Source of the DNA: Parasegetibacter sp. NRK P23
GTDB taxonomy: Bacteria > Bacteroidota > Bacteroidia > Chitinophagales > Chitinophagaceae
Length of the DNA stretch: 64,000 nt
Assembly (NCBI RefSeq): GCF_023721715.1
Contig: NZ_JAMDLG010000001.1
Span: 2,333,784-2,397,783, forward strand
Direction of reading: 5' to 3'
Each line of letters opens with the position of its first letter. The first letter of the stretch is position 1. The notes under the pieces were generated by a model. That model did not search any database and had not been told where the DNA came from. It saw only the letters and a list, made by a program, of their open reading frames with translations. The position numbers and the translations under genes are program-made. Positions 36,108-44,330 of this stretch are shown piece by piece.

Positions 36108-36265
36108 ACGCGGGCGTTCGGTAGGAGTGGTTTCTGCCACCTGCATGCGTTGTGTTCAGATTTTCCTTTGCAGGGCTTCATTACTGAAAAATATTTCAGA
36201 CATTTGCGCATATACCTTATCGTAATGCAGCATGCAGCTCACCCTAACACAACCCCACTTCACCG

Positions 36266-37984
36266 ATGAAAAAATGGTTTACCCAAGCCCTCCTCTCCTT
36301 ATTTGCAATGTCCGGCTTAGCACAGAAACCCTCTATAAATTGGGGAGAAGAATTTAAATTGAAAAGAGGGAGTACAGACTTAGAAGTTATTCAGGCGGAT
36401 AAAACCGGCGTTTACCTTCAGGAGGGGCATCTTACGATGAAAACCTACATCGCCATTGGTGGATCACTGCGTATTTCCGCCAGACTCATAAAGCTGGATA
36501 GTCGTTTATCTGAATTGTACAACACAGATTTTAGCAAAGAATTAAAAGGAAAAGACTTTCTTCAATTTTTTCCCCTCAAAGAAAAGCTGTTCATACTTGC
36601 ATCCGAATACGACAAAAAAAACACCTCATTTATTGTACATGCCGCTGAGATAAATAAGAATACCGGTGAAATAAAAAGCACTTGGAAAGAATTGGTCAGT
36701 ATCCGGAAAAAAGAAAAGGGAGACGACATCAACTTCAGGATAATTTATAATCCTGACAGCACCAGTATGGTGGTGGTAAGCAGTCTCGAAGGAAAAAGTA
36801 ATAACATTTTCAGCATTAGTGGGTTCAACGAGGCTTTGCGCCCTACCGCCAATACGGTTTCCTTATCAAACGAGTTTGATCCGAAAACCTACCAGTTGGA
36901 AGACCTCATTTATACTTCCAACAACCGGATTGTTCTGGTGGGAAGAATATATGAATACCGAGAGGGTAAAAAGAAAAAAGGCAAATTTCTTGACTTTGCA
37001 AGGTATAATATCCGTATTTACGATCCAAAAGGCACGCAGTTAAAAGAACTTAATACCACCGTAAACGGCAAATGGCTGAACAGTACCAAAATTGTACAAG
37101 AGAAAAATGAGATGCTGGTACTGGCGGGGTTTTATAGTAAAGACCGAAAGGATAAAACCATTGACGGTATGTTGCTTCAAAAAATAGATCCCGTTTCATG
37201 TGAAGTAGTTTCCACAACGGATAAACAACTCAACCTCTCTATGCTGGATGTAATAGCTGATGAAGAAGCATCTGACAATTTAAGTAAAGAAGAAAAAAAA
37301 GAACTGGAGAAACTAGAGAAAATAAAAAATGAAGGGGAAGCATTGTCCACATTGATGAAATTTCGCAAAATCCACTATGACAACGATGGCGGGTTGATCA
37401 TCCTGGCTGAAAAATTTTATCAGTACAATTATACGACTCAAACCTATTCACCAGGATCCAATGGTATGCCCGGACAATGGACCCCGGTTACATACTCAGT
37501 TTATGAATCAGGCGACCTGTTCATGTGCAGGATAGACCGTGCGCAAAATGTAAATTGGGTAAAAATCATTCCAAAGTTTCAACGCGAAGTATTCAGAGGA
37601 GGGTCAGCGGGCTATTCTGAATTTAGTTCTTCCAGTTTTTTCGACCTCGGAAAACGCCCCTATTATTCAGGCTTCAACACCCTTCAATCGGGGAATACCA
37701 TCACATTATTCTTTAACGACAATTCAAGGAACGAAGCAATTCTGCATCCCGGTCAAATCCCTAAAAAAACAATACTTTTTAACGCATCCCATTGTTATAG
37801 CATTACATTGGATGCGCTAACCGGAACATTCAACCGCAGTTTCCTATGCTCAAATACCGAAACGCCCACGGCCATGCCCAGGAGCGGAACCGTTTTCGGC
37901 AAAGAAATGTACCTCGTCGGTAAAGATGACCGTATGCTGGCTAAGAGTAAAATAGCCGTCGGAAAAATTACATTATCGAAATAA
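36266..37984 (+). CDS. Unknown exported protein (572 aa)
   Basis: A 572-residue protein with a signal peptide (MKKWFTQALLSLFAM..GLAQ). No family is recognised. The sequence is beta-rich with repeating stretches such as GVYLQEG, MVVVSSLEGKSNNIF and RIVLVGRIYEYREG, which may be propeller-like blades, plus a charged helix at about 330-360 (DNLSKEEKKELEKLEKIKNE). AT content and lysine content are higher than in its neighbours. It stands between the GYF_2 gene and the tetR-fabF pair with no operon partner. Function unknown. Confidence 0.6.
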   Translation: MKKWFTQALLSLFAMSGLAQKPSINWGEEFKLKRGSTDLEVIQADKTGVYLQEGHLTMKTYIAIGGSLRISARLIKLDSRLSELYNTDFSKELKGKDFLQFFPLKEKLFILASEYDKKNTSFIVHAAEINKNTGEIKSTWKELVSIRKKEKGDDINFRIIYNPDSTSMVVVSSLEGKSNNIFSISGFNEALRPTANTVSLSNEFDPKTYQLEDLIYTSNNRIVLVGRIYEYREGKKKKGKFLDFARYNIRIYDPKGTQLKELNTTVNGKWLNSTKIVQEKNEMLVLAGFYSKDRKDKTIDGMLLQKIDPVSCEVVSTTDKQLNLSMLDVIADEEASDNLSKEEKKELEKLEKIKNEGEALSTLMKFRKIHYDNDGGLIILAEKFYQYNYTTQTYSPGSNGMPGQWTPVTYSVYESGDLFMCRIDRAQNVNWVKIIPKFQREVFRGGSAGYSEFSSSSFFDLGKRPYYSGFNTLQSGNTITLFFNDNSRNEAILHPGQIPKKTILFNASHCYSITLDALTGTFNRSFLCSNTETPTAMPRSGTVFGKEMYLVGKDDRMLAKSKIAVGKITLSK

Positions 37985-38038
37985 AAGATTACGTATTCCC
38001 ACCTTGCGTTTGGCCGACGAAAGAAATATTTCTTAAAA

Positions 38039-38054
38039 TATACCGATTGGTATA
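38039..38054. promoter_or_regulatory. Operator-like palindrome before tetR-fabF
   Basis: TATACC-GATT-GGTATA is a 16 bp inverted repeat with perfect 6 bp arms, 26 bp upstream of the ATG at 38081. The form TACCGATTGGTA is typical of TetR-family operators; the adjacent regulator is the likely ligand-responsive binder. Confidence 0.6.
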
Positions 38055-38080
38055 ATTTTACAAATTATTTCTTTCCATTC

Positions 38081-38701
38081 ATGCGTAAATCGGACGTCAC
38101 CAGGCAACTCATCATCGAAAAAACCGCACCCGTTTTCAACAGGAAAGGGTACGCGGGCACTTCCCTGAACGACCTCACAATGGCCACCGGTTTAACAAAA
38201 GGTAGTATCTACGGCAATTTTTCAGGGAAAGATGAAGTGGCCCTCGCCGCATTCGAATACAATCTTGCGCAAATAACGACCACTGTTGCCCAGGAAGCCG
38301 CTGCGGCCACCACAGCAACCGGCAAGTTATTGGCCTATGTTGAAAGCTATTCAGCGCTGTTCGGCACCATCTCGGCAACAGGCGGATGTCCCATTCTGAA
38401 TACTTCCGTTGAAGCCGACGACACCCATCCCGCACTCCGGAAAAAAGCATCCGACGCCATCCGTTCCTGGAAAAAACAACTGGAGCGGATCATCAACAAC
38501 GGAATGGAAACCGGAGAATTACGCAACGACATCATCCCTGAACACACCGCCATCACCATGATCGCCATCATAGAAGGGGCCATCATGATCGCCAGGGTGT
38601 GCAACAATAACAACTATTTTTCCACCGCGATGCAACAGGTAAAGCTCATGATAGCCAACCTGGAACAAAGCGGAACTCAACCCATCAAAAAGAACAAATG
38701 A
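38081..38701 (+). CDS. TetR/AcrR-family regulator upstream of fabF
   Basis: A 206-residue regulator with the helix-turn-helix YAGTSLNDLTMATGLTKGSIY and the following NFSGKDEVALAAFEY. The C-terminal half has GGCPILNTSVEADDTHPALR, a pattern seen in the YxaF/LmrA-like TetR subgroup. Its stop overlaps the fabF start as ATGA, so regulator and synthase are made together. A perfect palindrome just upstream suggests autoregulation. The ligand is unknown; a fatty-acid or xenobiotic signal would fit the partner gene. Confidence 0.88.
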   Translation: MRKSDVTRQLIIEKTAPVFNRKGYAGTSLNDLTMATGLTKGSIYGNFSGKDEVALAAFEYNLAQITTTVAQEAAAATTATGKLLAYVESYSALFGTISATGGCPILNTSVEADDTHPALRKKASDAIRSWKKQLERIINNGMETGELRNDIIPEHTAITMIAIIEGAIMIARVCNNNNYFSTAMQQVKLMIANLEQSGTQPIKKNK

Positions 38702-39948
38702 AACGAGTAGTGATCACCGGCATGGGGGCGCTTACCCCGCTGGGCAACAATGTGAACGATTTCTGGAACAATATCGTGGCCGGTAAAAGCGGCGCCACAC
38801 TGCTTACCAAGTTCGATACCGAAAAGTTCAAAACGAAGTTCGGTTGCGAAGTAAAAGGTTATAACGCTGAAGCTTATTTTGAAAAGAAAGAAGCCAGGAA
38901 ATATGATCTTTTCACCCAATACGCCGTTGCCGCAAGCGATGAGGCCATTAAGGATTCAGGGCTGGATTTCGCGGCGATGACCGAAGAAGAACGTTATGAA
39001 ATTGGTGTGATCTGGGCCTCGGGTAATGGAGGTATCGGCACATTCGAAGAGCAGTTAAAGGAATTCCATAGCGGTGACGGCACACCAAGGTTCAACCCCT
39101 ACTTCATTCCAAAGATGATCGTAGACATCGCTGCGGGCGTGATTTCCATCCGGCATAAACTGCACGGTCCAAATTACTGCACGGTTTCAGCATGCGCCTC
39201 TTCCAATACGGCTATCATCAACGCTTTTGATACCATTCGTTTGGGCAAAGCCACTGTTATGGTAGCCGGGGGCTCAGAAGCGGCGATTACACCATCGGCG
39301 GTAGGCGGTTTCGGCGCGGCCCAGGCCTTGTCGAAGAACAATGAACAATACGCTTCCGCCTCCCGGCCATTCGATGCTACCCGCGACGGCTTCGTGATCG
39401 GGGAAGGTGCCGGTGCCCTGATCCTGGAAGAACATGACCATGCGGTACGTCGTGGCGCGCATATTTATGCAGAGATCGTTGGTGGCGGTATGGCCGCAGA
39501 TGCCTACCATCTTACCGGAACGCCCGCCAACGGACTGGGTGCCGCACTTGGTACAAAGAAAGCATTGCAGGAAGCGGGCGTTTCACCCGAACAGGTAGAC
39601 TACATCAACGCGCACGCGACTTCTACCCCACTTGGAGACATCGGTGAACTGAACGGCATCAAAAGTGTTTTCGGCCACCACCGGGTAAAAGTAACCAGCA
39701 CCAAATCGATGACGGGTCATTTACTTGGTGCGGCCGGTGCCATCGAAAGCATTACCTGCGCACTTTCTGTAAAACACGATATTATCCCCGCCACCATCAA
39801 TACTACTGTATTGGATCCAGCTATTCCGGAAGGACTGGATATTGTTTTAGGCAGTTCGCTGCACCAGACCGTAAACTATGTGGTGAACAACACTTTTGGT
39901 TTCGGAGGACATACCGCTACTTCGGTCTTTAAGAAATACCAACCCTAA
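38698..39948 (+). CDS. fabF: Beta-ketoacyl-ACP synthase II (FabF-type)
   Basis: A 416-residue thiolase-fold condensing enzyme that elongates acyl-ACP with malonyl-ACP. The Cys-His-His triad is complete: C166 in VSACASSN, H306 in NAHATSTPLGD and H341 in KSMTGHLLGAAGA; GFGGHTATSVF closes the protein. Length is normal for FabF. It is translationally coupled to a TetR regulator rather than to acpP or other fab genes, so it may be an accessory copy used under specific conditions; whether another fabF exists cannot be judged from this window. Confidence 0.92.
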   Translation: MKRVVITGMGALTPLGNNVNDFWNNIVAGKSGATLLTKFDTEKFKTKFGCEVKGYNAEAYFEKKEARKYDLFTQYAVAASDEAIKDSGLDFAAMTEEERYEIGVIWASGNGGIGTFEEQLKEFHSGDGTPRFNPYFIPKMIVDIAAGVISIRHKLHGPNYCTVSACASSNTAIINAFDTIRLGKATVMVAGGSEAAITPSAVGGFGAAQALSKNNEQYASASRPFDATRDGFVIGEGAGALILEEHDHAVRRGAHIYAEIVGGGMAADAYHLTGTPANGLGAALGTKKALQEAGVSPEQVDYINAHATSTPLGDIGELNGIKSVFGHHRVKVTSTKSMTGHLLGAAGAIESITCALSVKHDIIPATINTTVLDPAIPEGLDIVLGSSLHQTVNYVVNNTFGFGGHTATSVFKKYQP

Positions 39949-39977
39949 CTTTAACAATTCCGTTGAGGTTACTTTTC

Positions 39978-40020
39978 AATGGCGCATGGTATCAATAAAA
40001 AACCATAACCATGCGCCATT
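39978..40020 (+). promoter_or_regulatory. Start-codon hairpin of the DUF4349 gene
   Basis: AATGGCGCATGGT (39978-39990) pairs perfectly over 13 bp with ACCATGCGCCATT (40008-40020) around a 17-nt loop. The ATG of the DUF4349 gene (40011-40013) lies in the right arm. It may also serve as a weak end signal for fabF (stop at 39948), but no T run follows. Confidence 0.6.
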
Positions 40021-40886
40021 TATCCCTTATTAACGTGATGGCCCTTGCCATCTTATGCTCCTGCGAAAATAATTCCATGGAATATACGGATGCCGTTGCA
40101 GCCGTAACCGATTCCACCACCTTCTCCAGTGATATCTCAACGCTAAACGCACCTTCCAGAAAAAGGATCAGGTCCGCCACCATACGGTGCCGTGTAACCG
40201 ATGTACTGGACGCCAGCAACCAAATCGAGAAAATGACCCGTTCCGTGGATGGCGTAGTGGCTGAAAGCAGTTTTTCCACTACCGCTTCAGACTACCACGA
40301 ATACGCTTCCGGCAGCGATTCTCTTAAAAAGATACATCTTTTCACCCCTGTTTCCGAACTTACATTGCGCGTCCCCGCTAGTAAACTGGATTCCTTGGCA
40401 ACGCTGATTTCATCCCTTGCCAGCCACATCGAATACAGGAATATGAAAGATACGGATGCCACTTTCACCTACCTTTCCAACGCTTTGAAGAACGAAGCTG
40501 AATTGCAGGTCAAACCTATTCGCCCCCAACCAAAAACCACCGTTGAAAGCGCGGTGCATGAAGAAGAACGGAGAACAAAAATCACCAACCGGCGCATCGA
40601 AAACCTGGAAATCCTGGACAATGTAGCCTATTCCACTTTCACGGTTTCTTTGTACGAACCACTTAAAGCGGACACTTATATGACGGTTAATCCTGTCGCG
40701 ATAACAAGAGCCGGCTTTGGAGCGGAAATAAGCCAGGCCCTGAGAAATGGATCAGAATGGATGCGGAGCATTTTGATCAGACTCGTAGAAGCGTGGCCGC
40801 TGCTCCTGCTGGCAGCCGCTTTCATGATGTTGTTCAGGCGGTGGAAAAAACTTTCGTTCCGTCCCGTAGGGAACAACAATCCTTAA
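40011..40886 (+). CDS. DUF4349 lipoprotein with C-terminal membrane segment
   Basis: A 291-residue envelope protein. A lipobox (LAILCSC) gives an N-terminal lipid anchor, and a hydrophobic stretch near 262-280 (WPLLLLAAAFMMLF) followed by RRWKK gives a second membrane contact. The central part matches DUF4349: RVTDVLDASNQIEKMTRSVDGVV, LTLRVPASKLDSLATLISSLA and the coiled RRTKITNRRIENLEILDNVAYST. Function of the family is not established. The start codon is buried in a perfect hairpin. A terminator follows at 40942. Confidence 0.82.
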   Translation: MRHLSLINVMALAILCSCENNSMEYTDAVAAVTDSTTFSSDISTLNAPSRKRIRSATIRCRVTDVLDASNQIEKMTRSVDGVVAESSFSTTASDYHEYASGSDSLKKIHLFTPVSELTLRVPASKLDSLATLISSLASHIEYRNMKDTDATFTYLSNALKNEAELQVKPIRPQPKTTVESAVHEEERRTKITNRRIENLEILDNVAYSTFTVSLYEPLKADTYMTVNPVAITRAGFGAEISQALRNGSEWMRSILIRLVEAWPLLLLAAAFMMLFRRWKKLSFRPVGNNNP

Positions 40887-40941
40887 CGGGAAGAACAATC
40901 ACAAAAGAAAAGTTAATCCTTCTCCCCCTTTCAAATTCCTT

Positions 40942-40969
40942 AACAGCCGGGCATTACCGGCTGTTTTAA
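40942..40969 (+). terminator. Terminator after the DUF4349 gene
   Basis: AACAGCCGG (40942-40950) and CCGGCTGTT (40957-40965) form a 9 bp stem with a 6-nt loop, followed by TTAAT. It ends only about 20 bp before the next gene's preferred start codon. Confidence 0.65.
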
Positions 40970-40988
40970 TTTCATGGAAACCTTTTTC

Positions 40989-41552
40989 ATGAAAACATTT
41001 ATACTCGTTTTAGTATGTTGGCCGATTGTTGTATTGTCCCAGGATTCCATGCGTATTGATAGCCGTTATGAAGTGCTGCTTCATTCAAAAGGAAGCGTAT
41101 TAAAGAACATGCAGCGCAAACTCGGCAACATCGCGTTGCGGGATGTACACTTGCTTTGGGTACGCGATTTCAGCACAGACTCCACCCGCTTCGCCATACA
41201 CCTGCCGGGAACTGGACGCATGAGCGCATTTCTAAGTCCCTCTCTGGAAGAAGGCATTTTTATAGACCAGCATGAATTGCCCGCATTGATTAAAGCATTG
41301 GAATTCTTCGCGGAGTTGAAAGAGGAGAACCTGTACCGTGATGCGGCGATGTACCGTTACACTACGGAGAATGGCATCAGGTTCGTGCTGGAACTTCCTT
41401 ACAAATCAAGGTGGACGCACCTCAAAATATATGAATCGTATCTGGTAGCGAAGAACAATACTTTTTATGACCCTATTTACGTGCGCACCACCGATATCCC
41501 GAAACTGGTTGAATTGCTGAAATTGGGACTACCAGCCACCCAACAGCCATAG
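40989..41552 (+). CDS. Unknown exported protein (187 aa)
   Basis: A 187-residue protein with signal peptide MKTFILVLVCWPIVVLSQ. I chose ATG 40989 rather than 40974 because it gives the cleaner signal and leaves room after the terminator hairpin. The mature part (LPGTGRMSAFLSPSLEEGIFI, ALIKALEFFAEL) shows no family I recognise. It is convergent with ywbE, 5 bp away. Function unknown. Confidence 0.6.
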   Translation: MKTFILVLVCWPIVVLSQDSMRIDSRYEVLLHSKGSVLKNMQRKLGNIALRDVHLLWVRDFSTDSTRFAIHLPGTGRMSAFLSPSLEEGIFIDQHELPALIKALEFFAELKEENLYRDAAMYRYTTENGIRFVLELPYKSRWTHLKIYESYLVAKNNTFYDPIYVRTTDIPKLVELLKLGLPATQQP

Positions 41553-41557
41553 AAGGC

Positions 41558-41767
41558 CTATTCCTCCTCAACGTCTCCCAGTATGGCACATACGCGACCC
41601 ACCTGGCCATCCTCCAACTGAACCTTTATCCCACGGGAATGGTAAACGGCAGAGGTGAGCAGCCTTTGAACGATGCCCCGCGTACGCTTTCCGGTGCGCT
41701 GGTCCTTTTTGAGGATGATCTCCACTTCCAGACCGGGATAAATATCTTTTCTGTATTGTCCTTCCAT
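41558..41767 (-). CDS. YwbE family protein (DUF2196)
   Basis: A 69-residue protein with the YwbE pattern: YPGLEVEIILKKDQRTGKRT, then GIVQRLLTSAVYHSRGIKV and QVGRVCAIL. The family is small, basic and of unknown biochemical role, with an SH3-like or KOW-like look. It is the last gene of the leftward MCE operon, 5 bp after the MtfA-like peptidase gene. Length is normal. Confidence 0.85.
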   Translation of the reverse strand: MEGQYRKDIYPGLEVEIILKKDQRTGKRTRGIVQRLLTSAVYHSRGIKVQLEDGQVGRVCAILGDVEEE

Positions 41768-41772
41768 AATTT

Positions 41773-42546
41773 TTAAGCGTGTGCCGGTTCCTGCCGGAAA
41801 ACCCCGGCCATCAGTTCATACAATTCAGGATGTTTCTCCCGGAAAAGATCGGGTCTTTCGAAAAAATATTCCGCGGCCACGGCGAAGAATTCAGCTTTAT
41901 TCGTGGCGCCGTACACATTAATGTCTGATTTACCGGCGAGGATAGTCTGCATATTCTCGTTGATCATGTGCAGCCAGGGAATTGTGTATTGCCTGTTGAG
42001 CAAGGCTTCCGGCACGCCATCCACTGAACCATCTTCCTTATCCAGCAGGTGAACAAATTCATGGATGCCCACATTTTCTTTGGCGGTTTTGTTTTCGAAA
42101 CCCTGGTACAGGGAAGGTTTGGAAAGGATCATGACCCGCTGCATCGCGCCCTCTCCCACCATCCCCAGCACGTTGCGTTCTTTCTCTTTCATGGAGAAGC
42201 CACGATCCGTAAAAGAATCTGCATATAACAAAACATCCGTGAGGTTATAATATTTCCATTCGGGGAAAGCGAAAATGGGAATTACAGCACTGGAAGCCAC
42301 GAGCAACTTATCGGTTTCAGTCACATCTGTTTCTATCCCGTGCACTCTTACATAGCCCAGGAACGTGCTTACCATTTCTTCAAAACGTTTTTTGCCCTCG
42401 GCATCCAACGCTTCGTAGAAAGGGATATATTTTTCGAGTATCGTGGAAGTAGCATCTGAAAGCGGCGCTTTTTTCGCAGGCTTCCGGTACAGGGCCATGC
42501 CCACGGCAACCAACACGATGAACGCGATGATCAGGAAAGGGGTCAT
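41773..42546 (-). CDS. MtfA-like zinc metallopeptidase with N-terminal membrane anchor
   Basis: A 257-residue protein with one N-terminal membrane segment (TPFLIIAFIVLVAVGMALY). The zinc site HEFVH is present in GIHEFVHLLDKEDGSVDG, with a downstream glutamate in NKAEFFAVAAEYFFERPDLF; both match MtfA/DUF980 gluzincins. In E. coli MtfA binds the repressor Mlc and has aminopeptidase activity, but it lacks a membrane anchor there. Here the start overlaps the stop of the MlaD-like gene by one base (TAATG), so it is made with the lipid-transport proteins. A function linked to that transporter is inference. Confidence 0.85.
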   Translation of the reverse strand: MTPFLIIAFIVLVAVGMALYRKPAKKAPLSDATSTILEKYIPFYEALDAEGKKRFEEMVSTFLGYVRVHGIETDVTETDKLLVASSAVIPIFAFPEWKYYNLTDVLLYADSFTDRGFSMKEKERNVLGMVGEGAMQRVMILSKPSLYQGFENKTAKENVGIHEFVHLLDKEDGSVDGVPEALLNRQYTIPWLHMINENMQTILAGKSDINVYGATNKAEFFAVAAEYFFERPDLFREKHPELYELMAGVFRQEPAHA

Positions 42547-43556
42547 TATTTATTTTTTTGCGCGGCTTCTTTTTCTTTCTCCTCCCGTTTGGCCTTCTTG
42601 CGGAAATAGCCACGGAACAGGAAGTTGTGTTGCAGGGCCTCCATGTTTTCATCCAGTTTGGCGCTGCCCGATTCCAGGTTTTGTATCAGCAACTTCAATT
42701 CATTGGCGGTGGCGGGATCGTTCAGCAATACACCAGCCGCGTTATCGGGGCTGTTGAGTTTCTGATTGAAAGATTCCGTGGCGGCTTTCAGGTTTCCCGT
42801 GGTTGCAGAAACAGCTAAAGACGCGGCTTTTATTTCTCCGGCAGCAGCTTTCAGGTTGTGCATCATCGTGGTATCGTTCACAAATTCGTGCGAGAAAGTA
42901 CCGGGCTTTTCGAGTTGCGCCACGTACTGTGCGATACCCGAGGTCAATTGTTCCGTATTTGCCGCGGATGCCTGGAAACGTTCCATGGTACGCTGAAGAT
43001 GCACATACAAAGAAGAGTCTTTCAGCAAGGCGCCCATGGTGCCTTCTCCATTTGCCAGACGACCGCTGATCGTTTTGAAATTATCCGTTATGGCAAGCAG
43101 GTTCTTATTATTGTCCTGGAGCGTGGCCATCATTTCATCGGTGGAAATGGCTTTTTTCACCTGTAATACATCGCCATCCGCTACTGCCGGTGAAGCAGCG
43201 GTTCCGCCATAGATGACCATGATCTTGTTACCGATCAATCCGTCGGAACCAACTTTTACGAACGCGTCTTTCTTAATGAAGGGCGCCACACGTTCTTCCA
43301 CGTTCAGCACCACCTGTACGGAGCCATCGGCGGCGAATTCCACTTCCTTCACCACGCCCACTTTCACACCGGCGTACCATACATTGTTCCCTTTTTGCAA
43401 ACCACCCACATCGTCGAAAGAACTGCGCAGGGAGATCGCGCTCACGAAACTTTTTTTCTGTCCGCTTAATGTCATCACCGTCACCAGCAATATGAGTATG
43501 CCCAGTGAAATGAAGATGCCTACGATTACGGCGCGTTTGTTTTTAGGTGCACTCAT
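42546..43556 (-). CDS. MlaD-like MCE-domain substrate-binding protein
   Basis: A 336-residue protein with one N-terminal membrane segment (VIVGIFISLGILILLVTVM) and an MCE domain (about 38-118; LRSSFDDVGGLQKGNNVWYAGVKVGVVKEVE, quoted in parts). A long helical region follows, and a lysine/glutamate-rich tail. MCE proteins form hexameric rings that pass phospholipids between the two membranes. It overlaps the ATP-binding subunit gene by 4 bp (ATGA). The helical C-terminal half is longer than in E. coli MlaD and more like the tunnel-forming relatives. Confidence 0.88.
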   Translation of the reverse strand: MSAPKNKRAVIVGIFISLGILILLVTVMTLSGQKKSFVSAISLRSSFDDVGGLQKGNNVWYAGVKVGVVKEVEFAADGSVQVVLNVEERVAPFIKKDAFVKVGSDGLIGNKIMVIYGGTAASPAVADGDVLQVKKAISTDEMMATLQDNNKNLLAITDNFKTISGRLANGEGTMGALLKDSSLYVHLQRTMERFQASAANTEQLTSGIAQYVAQLEKPGTFSHEFVNDTTMMHNLKAAAGEIKAASLAVSATTGNLKAATESFNQKLNSPDNAAGVLLNDPATANELKLLIQNLESGSAKLDENMEALQHNFLFRGYFRKKAKREEKEKEAAQKNK

Positions 43557-44329
43557 CCGTCTATAAAATTATATTCGTAAAAATTATTAATGCGTTCATC
43601 GTCTACGGAGAACACTTCGCTGAAACTTCCGGTGGCGAGGAAATCGCCGTCCAGCAATACGGCCAGGCGGTCGCCGGTTATTTTGGCGCAGGTAAGGTCG
43701 TGGGTGATGATGATGGAAGAAGTATGGAAACGCTCCTGCACTTCGTTAATCAGGTTGTTGATTTCCATGCTGGTGATGGGGTCCAAACCAGCGGTGGGTT
43801 CATCGTACAACATGATCTCGGGCTGCATGATGAGCGTCCGGGCGATGCCTACCCTTTTTTTCTGACCGCCGGACAATTCTCCGGGGTACTGGTGAAGGGT
43901 CTGTAAAAGGCCCACGGCATCCAGCACTTTTTCAGCGGCGATGTCAATTTCTTTTCGGGTCATTTTACGGTTGCTGCGCAGAATAGGGAATTCCAGGTTT
44001 TCTTTTACCGTCATACTATCGTAGAGCGCGCTGTTCTGGAAGGAGAAGCCGATTTTCCTGCGGAGTTCGCGCAACTCTTTTTCAGAGAGAGTTTCCACAT
44101 TTTTACCCAACACGTTCACGTGCCCGGCATCCGGTTTCAGCAGCCCGACAATGATCTTGATGAGTACAGACTTTCCCGTTCCCGACCGGCCAAGCACCAC
44201 CACGTTCTCACCGTGATACACCTGCAGGTCCACCCCCTGAAGCACGTGGTTATCGCCGAACGATTTCCGGAGCCCGGTGATATCGATCACCTTTTTATGC
44301 TTGTCTATTTTAGGTATTGTCTTTTTCAT
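43553..44329 (-). CDS. MlaF-like ABC transporter ATP-binding protein
   Basis: A 258-residue ATPase with Walker A GRSGTGKSV, the signature LSGGQKKRVGIART, Walker B IMLYDEPTAGLDP and the H-loop ITHDL. The sequence is closest in pattern to MlaF/Ttg2A, the energy subunit of MCE phospholipid transport. The stop of the MlaE-like permease gene lies 1 bp upstream. Cytoplasmic face of the inner membrane. Confidence 0.92.
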   Translation of the reverse strand: MKKTIPKIDKHKKVIDITGLRKSFGDNHVLQGVDLQVYHGENVVVLGRSGTGKSVLIKIIVGLLKPDAGHVNVLGKNVETLSEKELRELRRKIGFSFQNSALYDSMTVKENLEFPILRSNRKMTRKEIDIAAEKVLDAVGLLQTLHQYPGELSGGQKKRVGIARTLIMQPEIMLYDEPTAGLDPITSMEINNLINEVQERFHTSSIIITHDLTCAKITGDRLAVLLDGDFLATGSFSEVFSVDDERINNFYEYNFIDG

Positions 44330-44330
44330 A

